The notes beneath the pieces were generated by a model, which was not told where the DNA came from, made no database searches, and worked only from the letters and a program-made list of their open reading frames with translations. A stretch of 64,000 nucleotides of DNA from assembly GCA_007694015.1 (NCBI GenBank), contig RECO01000269.1, positions 1-64,000 of the forward strand, written 5' to 3'. Below are positions 55,799 through 64,000 of this stretch, one piece after another (the first letter of the stretch is position 1; every line of letters starts with the position of its first letter). The stretch comes from Geminicoccaceae bacterium. GTDB taxonomy: Bacteria; Pseudomonadota; Alphaproteobacteria; Geminicoccales; Geminicoccaceae. A program made the translations under genes and the position numbers.

Positions 55799-57088
55799 TC
55801 AGCGGAAGTGGTTGGGCAGGAAGGTGACGAGATCGGGGACGACGATCAGGAGGGCGATCACCAGGAAAATGGGCACGAGGAAGGGCAGCATCGCCCGCAC
55901 CACGGCCTCGTAGGGCAGCTTGGTGATGCCGACCAGGATGTAGAGGACGTTGCCGAACGGTGGGGTGATCACCCCGACCGAGAGCGTCACCACCATCAAT
56001 ACCCCGAAATAAACCGGGTCGATGCCGAGGGCGCGGATCGCCACCATGAAGATCGGGGTGAAGATCATCACCGCTTCGACCACCGACATGAAGCAGCCGA
56101 CGATGACGAAAAAGCCCATGATGGCGAACAGCAAGGCCGTCTTGGAGAGGTTCAGGTCGGCCAGCATGAGGGCCAGGTTCTGCGGGATCTGCAGCCGGAC
56201 CAGCAGCCAGCCGTAGAAGGTGGCGATGGCGATGATGAACAGGATGATGGCGGTGAACTGCACGGTCGAGCGCAGCACGTCGACGATCTCGCGAAAGCCC
56301 ACCTCGCGGTAGATCACCGTGCCGAGGATGAGCGCGTAGATCGAGGCGATGGCCCCGGATTCGGTGGGCGTGAAGACGCCGCTCCAGATGCCGCCGACGA
56401 TGATGACGGGCGTCAACAGCGGCAGGAAGGCGCGGGCGAACAGGCGGCCGAGTTCGCCGGCACTCGGCCGCGGCGCCACCGGCAGGTCGATCCGGTAGGA
56501 GTAGACCAGGACGGTCGCCATCAAGGCGAGGCCCAACAGGACGCCTGGGACGAGGGCCGCGATGAACAGCGCCGAGATGCTGGCGCCGGAGAGCCAGCCA
56601 TAGACCACCATGGCGACGCTCGGCGGGATGATCGGCCCGATCACGCTCGACGCCCCGGTGATCCCGGTCGAGAACCACAAGGGGTAGCCCCGCTGGTTCA
56701 TCGCCTTGATCTCGAGCTGGCCGAGGCCCGCCGCATCGGCGGCAGCGGTGCCGGACATGCCGGCGAAGATCATCGAGGCCACCACGTTGACATGGCCGAG
56801 CCCGCCACGGATGTGGCCCACCAGCGCGTTGGCGAAGTCGAAAATGCGGTTGGTGGCGCTGCCGACGTTCATCAGCATCGCCGCCAGGATGAAGAAGGGG
56901 ATGGCGAGGATCGGAAAGGCGTTGATGCCTCGGAGCATCTGCAGGGCGAACAGCTCGGTCGGGATCGCCTGCAGGCCGCCGTCGAGCGCGAGGACGGCGA
57001 GGCAGGTGAGGCCGATGGCGACCGCCACCGGCACGCCGAGGACGAACAGGGCGATCATCAGCCCCAAAAAGATGACGAGCGTTTCCAT
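55799..57088 (-). CDS. TRAP transporter large permease DctM
   Basis: METLVIFLGLMIALFVLGVPVAVAIGL; FAGMSGTAAADAAGLGQLEIKAM; GPIIPPSVAMVVYG. Confidence 0.94.
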   Translation of the reverse strand: METLVIFLGLMIALFVLGVPVAVAIGLTCLAVLALDGGLQAIPTELFALQMLRGINAFPILAIPFFILAAMLMNVGSATNRIFDFANALVGHIRGGLGHVNVVASMIFAGMSGTAAADAAGLGQLEIKAMNQRGYPLWFSTGITGASSVIGPIIPPSVAMVVYGWLSGASISALFIAALVPGVLLGLALMATVLVYSYRIDLPVAPRPSAGELGRLFARAFLPLLTPVIIVGGIWSGVFTPTESGAIASIYALILGTVIYREVGFREIVDVLRSTVQFTAIILFIIAIATFYGWLLVRLQIPQNLALMLADLNLSKTALLFAIMGFFVIVGCFMSVVEAVMIFTPIFMVAIRALGIDPVYFGVLMVVTLSVGVITPPFGNVLYILVGITKLPYEAVVRAMLPFLVPIFLVIALLIVVPDLVTFLPNHFR

Positions 57089-57089
57089 C

Positions 57090-57581
57090 TCAGAGACCGT
57101 CCGCCCTGGGCTCGCGCAGACCACGGACGAGGTGGATGAGCGAAAAGACGATCATGCCGCCGACGCCGACGACGAGGGCCAGGTAGAGGTAGGTGAAGCT
57201 GATGCCGAGGGCGGTCGTGGTGTTGTGGGCGCTCGTGAACATCATCCGATAGGCGCCGAGCCAGATGACGGCGAAAAGCGTCAGGGACGCGAGTTCGATC
57301 AGGAGCCGGAGGACGAAGCTGGCCGCCCCGCCGAGGCGGCGCAGCAGCACGTCGATGACGATGTGCTGGCGCCGGGCCCACGCGGCTGCGGCCCCCGTCG
57401 CCACCATCCAAAGGCAAGCCGCCGCGGCCACCTCCTGCGACCACGCCACCGACCAGCCGAAGGCGTAGCGGCCGAGCACCGCATAGCCGACGATGCCGAT
57501 CAGGGCCGCCATGAGCAGGATCGAACTCCAGTCGAACACGACCAGAAGTGCGTGCTCGAATTGGTCGAGGAGGTGGCCCAT
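57090..57581 (-). CDS. TRAP transporter small permease DctQ
   Basis: DctQ pattern VLGRYAFGWSVAWSQEVAAAACLWMVATGAAAAWARRQHIVID. Confidence 0.92.
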   Translation of the reverse strand: MGHLLDQFEHALLVVFDWSSILLMAALIGIVGYAVLGRYAFGWSVAWSQEVAAAACLWMVATGAAAAWARRQHIVIDVLLRRLGGAASFVLRLLIELASLTLFAVIWLGAYRMMFTSAHNTTTALGISFTYLYLALVVGVGGMIVFSLIHLVRGLREPRADGL

Positions 57582-57584
57582 CGC

Positions 57585-58586
57585 TTACTGCGTGGCGGCG
57601 ATGGCGGCTTCGACGTCGGCGGCGACACCCGCTGCCATCGACGCCATGGCCCGCTCGATCGCCGGCATCGCCGCCTCGCGGAAGGTGAGCGGATCGACCT
57701 CGATGAAGGTCATGCCGTTGGCCTTCAACTGCTCGATGTAATAGTCGTCCATCTCGTCCTCGACCTGGCCGCCATAGACGCGCGCCTCTTCGACGGCTTC
57801 AGCGATCATCGCCCGGTCGTCCTCGGAAAGCCCGCTCCACCAGCGCTCGCTGACGACGTAGTGCCAGGGGAAGGAGAGATGCCCCGTCATGATGATGTAG
57901 TCCTGCACCTCCCACATCTGCCGGGTGTAGGGCGAGGCGAGGCTGTTCTCGTGCGCCTCGACCTGGCCCGTGCGCATGGCGAGGTAGATGTCGGGGGCCG
58001 GGATCACCACCGCCTGGACGCCGAGCGTTTCCCAGACGTCCAGCCACAAGGGGATCTGCGGCAGACGCATCTTGAGCCCCGCGAGATCGGCCGGCTCGTG
58101 GATCGCGCGGTTCGAGGTCATGTGGCGAAAGGCGCGCTTTTGCGGGCCCATGTAGCGCACGCCGCCGCGCTCGAGCGCCTGCGCCTGCAACGCCTCGCCG
58201 GACGGGGTCTGCATATAGGCTTCGACCGCTTCCCAGCTGGGAAAGAGGAACGGCACCGAAATGGCGTCGTATTGGGGCGCGTACTGGTTCATGAAATTGC
58301 CACCGGTCAGCGCCATCTGCGTCTGGCCGAGGTTCAGGAGCTCCAACACGGCGTTCTCGTCGCCGAGTTGGCCCGCCAGGTAATAGCGCACCTCGAAGCG
58401 GCCCTCGCTCCGTTCCTCCACCAGCTCCTTGAACTTCTGCAGTGCGGCCTCTTCCGAGCCGCCGGCACTCATGGTGTTGTGGATTTCGATCACCTGCTGG
58501 GCCTGGGCGCTGCCGAACGTCACCACGGCCCCGAGGGCTGCCCCCAACAGGCCGGCCTTCAGCCAGTCTCGCCGCTGCGTCACCAT
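57585..58586 (-). CDS. TRAP transporter substrate-binding protein DctP
   Basis: Signal peptide; LGDENAVLELLNLGQTQMALTGGNFMNQYAP; GLKMRLPQIPLWLDVWETLGVQAVVIPAPDIYLAMRTGQVEAHENS. Confidence 0.94.
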   Translation of the reverse strand: MVTQRRDWLKAGLLGAALGAVVTFGSAQAQQVIEIHNTMSAGGSEEAALQKFKELVEERSEGRFEVRYYLAGQLGDENAVLELLNLGQTQMALTGGNFMNQYAPQYDAISVPFLFPSWEAVEAYMQTPSGEALQAQALERGGVRYMGPQKRAFRHMTSNRAIHEPADLAGLKMRLPQIPLWLDVWETLGVQAVVIPAPDIYLAMRTGQVEAHENSLASPYTRQMWEVQDYIIMTGHLSFPWHYVVSERWWSGLSEDDRAMIAEAVEEARVYGGQVEDEMDDYYIEQLKANGMTFIEVDPLTFREAAMPAIERAMASMAAGVAADVEAAIAATQ

Positions 58587-58636
58587 CGTCGTGCTTCCTC
58601 CCTGTTCATGGCCGGTCCTGGCCGTGCTTTGACCCG

Positions 58637-59788
58637 CTACGCTCGGCGCAGCGGCCCCAGAATCTCGTCGTCGTGCTCGCCGAGCTCCGGTGCCGGCAGT
58701 CGCACCGTGCAGGGTGTTTGGCTGAGCTTCACCGGAAAGCCCAGCATCCGCACCGGTGCGGCACCGGCTCTGGCCACGTCGATCACCATCTCCTGCGCCC
58801 GGACTTGCGGGTCGGCGAACACTTCGGCCAGGTCCTGCACCTTGCCCGACGGCACGCCCGCCCGGTTCAAGACCTCGATCCAGTGCGCCTGGCTCTCTGT
58901 CCGCATCCGCGCGTCGATCAACGCGCGCAGCTCGGCGCGGCGCGGAAAGCGCGCCTCGTTGGTGCTGAAGCGCGGGTCGTCCAACAGGTGCTCCAGCTCG
59001 ATGGCGCGGAGGAACCGCCGCAGCACGGTGTCGTTGCTGGGGGCCACCGCCACCTCGCCGTCGCTCGCGGTAAAGAGGCCATAGGGGGCCACCAGCGGAT
59101 GGTCGTTGCCGGTGCGCGGCGGCAATTGCCCGGTGGCGAAGTGCTCCGACGCCAGATAGGCCATCAGCGACAGGATGCCGTTGGCCATCGCACTGTCGAC
59201 GTGCTGGCCGCGTCCATTGTGCCGGCGGGCGTGCAGCGCGTTGACCACGCCGAAGGCGGCATAGAGCCCGGCCACCAGGTCGGTGATCGGCAGGCCCGTG
59301 CGCATCGGCGGCTGGTCCTCGGCCCCGGTCACGCTCATGAACCCGCTCATCGCCTGGACCACGAAGTCGAAGGCCGGGCGGTCGACATAGGGTCCCGTGC
59401 TGCCATAGCCGTTGACGTTGCAGGTCACGAGCTGCGGGTTCAATTCGGCCAGCCGCTCGGCACCGAACCCCATCTTGGCGAGCACGCCCGGCCGGTAGTT
59501 GTCGACGAGCACGTCCGCCGTCTCGATCAGCCGTGCCAGAAGCTCTTTGCCGGCGTCGGTCTTGAGGTCGATGACCACCGACTTCTTGTTGCGGTTGAAG
59601 GCGGCGAAGTACCAGCTCAGGCCGTCCTTGAGCGTGCCCTGGCGGCGCACCGGGTCGCCCTCGTGGCCTTCGACCTTGATCACCTCGGCGCCCATGTCGC
59701 CCAGGAGCATGGTGCAGAAGGGGCCGGCCAGCACGCGGGTGAGGTCGACCACGCGAATACCGTCGAGGGGCGGGCGCATCTCGGTCAT
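58637..59788 (-). CDS. CaiB/BaiF family CoA-transferase
   Basis: LDGIRVVDLTRVLAGPFCTMLLGDMGAEVIKVEGHEGDPVR; NRNKKSVVIDLK. Confidence 0.95.
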   Translation of the reverse strand: MTEMRPPLDGIRVVDLTRVLAGPFCTMLLGDMGAEVIKVEGHEGDPVRRQGTLKDGLSWYFAAFNRNKKSVVIDLKTDAGKELLARLIETADVLVDNYRPGVLAKMGFGAERLAELNPQLVTCNVNGYGSTGPYVDRPAFDFVVQAMSGFMSVTGAEDQPPMRTGLPITDLVAGLYAAFGVVNALHARRHNGRGQHVDSAMANGILSLMAYLASEHFATGQLPPRTGNDHPLVAPYGLFTASDGEVAVAPSNDTVLRRFLRAIELEHLLDDPRFSTNEARFPRRAELRALIDARMRTESQAHWIEVLNRAGVPSGKVQDLAEVFADPQVRAQEMVIDVARAGAAPVRMLGFPVKLSQTPCTVRLPAPELGEHDDEILGPLRRA

Positions 59789-60756
59789 CAGCCGCACGCC
59801 GTCCTGACTTCGTCGAGCCGCCGCAAGGCCAGCCGCGGTCCCGCCTTCATCACCTGCCCCGGCAACTCCCGGCCGATCTCGGCCTCGATGCGCTTGGCAA
59901 CGGCGACCACGGCCGCCAGGTCGATCCCGGTCTCGATCCCGCACTCGTCGAGCAGGTAGAGCAAATCCTCGGTGCAGATATTGCCGGTGGCCCCTGGCGC
60001 GAAGGGGCAACCGCCGAGCCCGCCGATCGCCGATTCGTAAAGGTCGATGCCCTCCAAGAGCCCGGCGTAGACATTAACGAGGCCGATGCCACGGGTGTTG
60101 TGGAAGTGGAGGGCGATCTCGCTCTCGGGCAAGGCCGCGCGCAGGGCCCGACAGCGCTCCCGCACCAAAGGCGGCGTCGCCATGCCGGTGGTGTCGCCGA
60201 GCGTGACATGGCGAATGCCCAGATCGGCATAGGCCTTGGCCAGATCGACCACCGCGGCGGTCGCCACGTCGCCCTCGAAGGGGCAGCCGAAGGCGGTGGC
60301 GATCGCGCCTTGGACGCGGCTGCCGGCGGCCTCGGCGATGGCAACGACGTCGCGAAAGCCCTCGAGCGAACGGGCGATCGTGCGGTTGACGTTCTTGGCG
60401 TTGTGGCTTGCCGAGGCCGAGCAGAAGACGACCATGGCATCGACGCCGGCCTTGGCGGCGGCTTCGGCACCCTTCGGGTTGGGCACGAGTGCGGTCAGCT
60501 CGACGTCCGGGCGGCGGTCGATGCCGGCCATCACCAAGGCGGCATCGGCCAGTTGCGGCACGGCCTTGGGCGAGACGAACGACGTGACCTCGAAGCGGCG
60601 AACGCCCGCCTCGATCAGACGGTTGATCGTGTCGATCTTGACGGCCGTTGGCACGAACGTCGGTTCGGCCTGAAAGCCGTCACGCGTGCCGACCTCGACC
60701 ACCCGAACCCGCTGCGGCCACCCTGCTCGAGCCACCCTTTGCTTCCTTTCTTCCAC
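59788..60756 (-). CDS. Hydroxymethylglutaryl-CoA lyase family
   Basis: VRVVEVGTRDGFQAEP, HVTLGDTTGMATP, ALHFHNTRGIGLVNVYAGL, GGLGGCPFAPGATGNICTEDLLYLL. Confidence 0.94.
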   Translation of the reverse strand: MEERKQRVARAGWPQRVRVVEVGTRDGFQAEPTFVPTAVKIDTINRLIEAGVRRFEVTSFVSPKAVPQLADAALVMAGIDRRPDVELTALVPNPKGAEAAAKAGVDAMVVFCSASASHNAKNVNRTIARSLEGFRDVVAIAEAAGSRVQGAIATAFGCPFEGDVATAAVVDLAKAYADLGIRHVTLGDTTGMATPPLVRERCRALRAALPESEIALHFHNTRGIGLVNVYAGLLEGIDLYESAIGGLGGCPFAPGATGNICTEDLLYLLDECGIETGIDLAAVVAVAKRIEAEIGRELPGQVMKAGPRLALRRLDEVRTACG

Positions 60757-60862
60757 GACCGCATGGGTCTAGCGGTAGCGCGTGGCCATGAAAAGTCCGG
60801 AGCCTCGACAGGCCGCTTCCGGACGGCGTGGGGCCGGGATCAGCGATAGCGGGAGGCCAGCG

Positions 60863-61273
60863 ATGCAGCGGATTACCATCACCATCGAAGACGAACTCTT
60901 GGCCTGGGTCGACCAGGTGATGCGCCGGCGCGGCTATCCGAGCCGGTCCGAGGCGTTTCGCGATCTGGTGCGGGAAAGCCTGGGGCGGGAAGCGGCGGCG
61001 GCGGACCCCGAGCGCCCGTGCGTGGCGACGCTGACCTATGTCTACGACCACGAGCGGCGCGACCTGGCGCGGCGGCTGACCCACGTCCAGCACCACCACC
61101 ACGACCTCAACGTGGCCACCCTGCACGTCCATCTCGGTCACGAGACGTGCCTCGAAGTGGCGGTGCTGCGCGGGCCGTCATCTTCGGTGCAGGAGGCAGC
61201 CGACGCCGTGGTGACGCAGCGCGGTGTGCGCCACGGCCACCTGCACGTCGTGCCCGGCAGCGACGTCGGCTGA
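60863..61273 (+). CDS. nikR: Nickel-responsive regulator NikR
   Basis: RHH ITITIEDELLAWVDQVMRRRGYPSRSEAFRDLVR; ACT-type Ni site HHHHDLNVATLHVHLGHETCLE. Confidence 0.95.
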   Translation: MQRITITIEDELLAWVDQVMRRRGYPSRSEAFRDLVRESLGREAAAADPERPCVATLTYVYDHERRDLARRLTHVQHHHHDLNVATLHVHLGHETCLEVAVLRGPSSSVQEAADAVVTQRGVRHGHLHVVPGSDVG

Positions 61274-61293
61274 GCCCGAGCGGAGTCTGGGCC

Positions 61294-61851
61294 TCAGGCG
61301 TGGAGCAGCGATTGGCCCAGGCTGCGCTGCAGGTAGCGTTGGGCGAGATTGAAGAGGGCATCGGCGCCGAGGCGCTGGCTCTCCTGGAGGACCTTGCCCG
61401 CGGTCGTCATGGTGCGGCGGAACTCGGCCTCTATCAGGCACCCGGTGTCGATGTGGCGGCGCAAGTCAGCGTCGTTGACCCGGCGCTTCTTGTGGAAGTG
61501 CTGGCAGCCGAGGATGAACACGGGCCGGCCCGCATCGTCCTCGATGTGCCGCATGATCAAGAAGTTGTCGAAGAGTTCGCCGTCCTTGGTGTAGTTGGCG
61601 AGCGTGCAGACGACTTCGCGGCCGGCGGCCAGGGCCGGGGCAATTTGCCGGCGGACGGCCTGGTCGGTGGCGGGGCCTTGCAGGAAGCGGCAGTTGCGGC
61701 CGATGATGGCGCTCTGGTCGTAGCCCGACTGGGTGGCGAAGGCCTGGTTGACGTAGGCCAGCGGTTGGTCCGGGGCCTGGGCGTCGGCGATGCTGACGGG
61801 GATCGCTGAGCGCTCGGCGAGGGCGATCAACGAACCGGGGACTGCGCGCAT
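61294..61851 (-). CDS. Short LOV (flavin-binding PAS) blue-light photoreceptor protein
   Basis: GRNCRFLQG (photoactive Cys motif), YTKDGELFDNFLIMRHIEDDAGRPVFILGCQHF. Confidence 0.9.
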   Translation of the reverse strand: MRAVPGSLIALAERSAIPVSIADAQAPDQPLAYVNQAFATQSGYDQSAIIGRNCRFLQGPATDQAVRRQIAPALAAGREVVCTLANYTKDGELFDNFLIMRHIEDDAGRPVFILGCQHFHKKRRVNDADLRRHIDTGCLIEAEFRRTMTTAGKVLQESQRLGADALFNLAQRYLQRSLGQSLLHA

Positions 61852-61887
61852 CGTCGTTCTCCTTGCAGGCTCAACCGCAAGGTAGTT

Positions 61888-61903
61888 ATTCCCATATAGG
61901 AAT
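61888..61903. promoter_or_regulatory. Near-perfect palindrome ATTCCCATATAGGAAT upstream of the LOV gene
   Basis: 16-bp inverted repeat with one mismatched pair, 37 bp upstream of the LOV start. Confidence 0.35.
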
Positions 61904-61919
61904 GCAACCCGTGACCGAG

Positions 61920-62624
61920 TCAGGCGGCGTCGCGGCGCACCGGGGCTTCGATGGCGTCGGCCTCGGCGCCTGTCGTGGCCTTCGCTTGCTGGCCATAGGT
62001 CTTGAAGCGGCGCAGCACCCGCTGCATCTCGGCGTCGTCGAGGATCACGGGCTCGCCCAGCTGCCGGGCGATGAAATACTGCTTGGCGAGAGCTTCGACC
62101 TCACCCGCCCGCCAGAGCGCCTTGGCCAGGTTCTCGCCGAAGCAGATCATGCCGTGATTGGCGAGCAGGCAGGCGCTGCGTTGGTGCAGTGCCGCCAGCA
62201 TCGCGTCAGAGAGTTCGGCCGTGGCGAAGGTTGCATAGCTGCTGCAGCGGAGGTCGGCCCCACCCGCCACGCTGACCATGTAGTGAAAGGCCGGAATGCC
62301 TTGGCGCAGGCAGGAGAGGGCGGTGGCGTAGGTCGAGTGGGTGTGCACCACCGCCTGGGCCTCGGCCCGCTCGCGGTAGATGTCCTGGTGCATCCGCCAT
62401 TCGCTGGAGGGCAGGCTTTCGCCCCAGTAGCCGCCGTCGAGGTCCATGGCGACGATCTGCTCGGGCTGCATGCGGTCGTAGGGCACACCGGAAGGGGTGA
62501 TGAGAAAACCCTCGGGCGTGCGCGCGGAGACGTTGCCCGAGGTGCCCTGGTTGATCCCCAACCGGTTCATCTCGAGGCAGGTGTGGATGATGCCCTCGCG
62601 CAGTTCAAGGTACGCCAACGCCAT
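61920..62624 (-). CDS. Class II aldolase/adducin family protein
   Basis: GTSGNVSARTPEGFLITPSGVPYD, AVVHTHSTYATALSC, LLANHGMICFGENLAKAL. Confidence 0.93.
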   Translation of the reverse strand: MALAYLELREGIIHTCLEMNRLGINQGTSGNVSARTPEGFLITPSGVPYDRMQPEQIVAMDLDGGYWGESLPSSEWRMHQDIYRERAEAQAVVHTHSTYATALSCLRQGIPAFHYMVSVAGGADLRCSSYATFATAELSDAMLAALHQRSACLLANHGMICFGENLAKALWRAGEVEALAKQYFIARQLGEPVILDDAEMQRVLRRFKTYGQQAKATTGAEADAIEAPVRRDAA

Positions 62625-62730
62625 GTCGCCCTCCGCCCCAAGCGATCAACGCGGCGGATGTAGACCGTTTTGCGCTGGCGGCAAAGCGCCGTCGCGGCGG
62701 GGGCACAGGGTCCCCGCCCGGCTCGCCGGT

Positions 62731-63831
62731 TCAGTTCTCGAACTGCACGCCGAAATTCTCGGTCATCATGGTCTGCAGCCAGACCACGACGTCGGCGGGG
62801 GCGGCGTCGAGGTCGGCCTTGATCTGGTCGAGACCGTCGCCCGAAATCACCTCGTAGCCCTCGAGGATCGCTTCGGCATCGGCCAGGAACGCCGGGTCCT
62901 GCACCATCGCATCCACCCCGCGCCGCAGCGCTTCGTGCGCCGCTGCCGGCGCTTCGCTGTGCACCCAAATCGTGCCGCGGGTGTTCTGCACGAGGTTGGC
63001 GACGACCTTGAACGCTTCCCACGCCGGACCCGACGGCATCTGGCCATGGATCTGCTGGTAGAGCTCAGGGGCGGTGATGATGTCGGGAGCACCCGGATCG
63101 CGCACCGGATTGCCGTCGGCGTCGACGAAGCCGATGGCGTAGAGCGCGATCGCCGTGCCCTCCTCGATCAACGGCTCGACGCGTGCGTTGTGCGCGGGTG
63201 TGGCCTGCGTCGTGATCATCAGCTCGCCGCGCTCGAAGGCGATCCGCGTGTCACCGCGGCCGCCATAACCGGGGATCGGGCGGTAATCGATGTCGAACAT
63301 CTCGAGCGTGACGATCGATTCGATCAGGCCGACCGGGTCGGTGATGCCCTTGGTCACGCGCCCCCGGAGCGTCATGAACTCGGCCGGATCGCTGATACCG
63401 GTGGCGCGCGTGTTCAAGGCGGTGATGTGCCCCATGGGTGCGGCCACCACGGGCGTCAGGTCGTCGAGGCGCAGCCGCAGCCCCTCCAGGCCCAGAAATG
63501 CCCGCAGGTTCAAATGCCCCGACGCGGTCAACAGCGTCTTGCCGTCCTTCGCCACCCGCTCGGCGAATTCGTTGGAGCCCAACAGGCCGCCCGCACCGGT
63601 CACGTTTTCGGCGATCACGGTCGGATTGCCCGGCACGTGCCGCCCCAGATGCTGGGCGATCAGCCGGCCGAAGGTGTCGGTGCCGCCGCCCGCCGAGAAC
63701 GGAATGATGATCCGGATGGTCTCACCCTGAAAATAGGTGTCGGCGTCGTCCGCCTGCGCCGTGCCGGCCAAGCTCACTCCCAGTGCCAGCGCCCCAGCAA
63801 ACGCCCCAGCAAAGGCCAAAGATCCCCGCAT
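62731..63831 (-). CDS. Tripartite tricarboxylate transporter substrate-binding protein (TctC/Bug-like)
   Basis: Signal peptide; ETIRIIIPFSAGGGTDTFGRLIAQHLGRHVPGNPTVIAENVTGAGGLLGSN. Confidence 0.9.
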   Translation of the reverse strand: MRGSLAFAGAFAGALALGVSLAGTAQADDADTYFQGETIRIIIPFSAGGGTDTFGRLIAQHLGRHVPGNPTVIAENVTGAGGLLGSNEFAERVAKDGKTLLTASGHLNLRAFLGLEGLRLRLDDLTPVVAAPMGHITALNTRATGISDPAEFMTLRGRVTKGITDPVGLIESIVTLEMFDIDYRPIPGYGGRGDTRIAFERGELMITTQATPAHNARVEPLIEEGTAIALYAIGFVDADGNPVRDPGAPDIITAPELYQQIHGQMPSGPAWEAFKVVANLVQNTRGTIWVHSEAPAAAHEALRRGVDAMVQDPAFLADAEAILEGYEVISGDGLDQIKADLDAAPADVVVWLQTMMTENFGVQFEN

Positions 63832-63920
63832 GGTAGTTCTCCTTCGTGTTGGGCGCCCGCTCTAAGCACGTTTCGTGACGCTTTGACGACAATTTCATGC
63901 CGCGCCGGCGCTGCCCGTCA

Positions 63921-63953
63921 CAAAAAAGGGGGACGCCCGTGCATCCCCCTTGT
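63921..63953 (-). terminator. Rho-independent terminator for a minus-strand gene entering from the right edge
   Basis: On minus strand AAGGGGGATGCACGGGCGTCCCCCTT followed by TTTTG. Confidence 0.7.
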
Positions 63954-64000
63954 CGTCATCGACCGCACCTCAGCCGAGGCGTTTGCCCACGGCCTCCCAG

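Noticed and set aside
61081-61120. caccaccaccacgac His-tag-like run
   Set aside because: Part of the natural NikR metal-binding segment (HHHHDLNVATLHVH)
1-64000. CRISPR arrays, rRNA, tRNA, prophage, transposases or toxin-antitoxin pairs
   Set aside because: Scanned for direct-repeat arrays and for typical protein families; none recognised. The short palindromic repeats are not regularly spaced

Overview
High-GC alphaproteobacterial-type chromosome segment, densely packed and almost entirely protein-coding. No rRNA, tRNA or CRISPR was recognised. Bases ~300-45,800 read as one large accessory catabolic region for pyrimidine-like or N-carbamoyl heterocycles. It holds PyrE, an N-carbamoyl amino-acid hydrolase, an NMT1/THI5-type ABC importer, a PyrK/PyrD NAD-linked dihydroorotate dehydrogenase pair, several amidohydrolases, one CoxS/CoxM pair with three separate molybdenum-hydroxylase large subunits, and three dihydroorotase-family proteins. 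It also has a barbiturase/cyanurate-hydrolase-family ring-opening enzyme translationally coupled to an amidase, a maleate-isomerase/arylmalonate-decarboxylase-type protein, a Pht5-like decarboxylase, DUF3830, several TRAP/TTT transporters and a GntR-FCD regulator. The signals I rate highest are: (1) a recurrent TTGGATACR motif in at least six intergenic promoter regions of this cluster, a candidate regulon operator; (2) two dihydroorotase-like paralogs that share coordinated loss of the bridging Lys and two metal-ligand His; (3) a single-Cys racemase/decarboxylase-family protein with Cys75 and Ala188, the mirror image of arylmalonate decarboxylase; (4) a palindromic MITE-like repeat family whose loop is inverted relative to its flanks. 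The right part (46-64 kb) is more ordinary: photolyase, SufE, MarR, CutA, an NMT1-PAS-GGDEF protein, PfkB kinase, bactofilin, a TRAP/CaiB/HMG-CoA lyase block, NikR, a short LOV protein, an aldolase and TctC.
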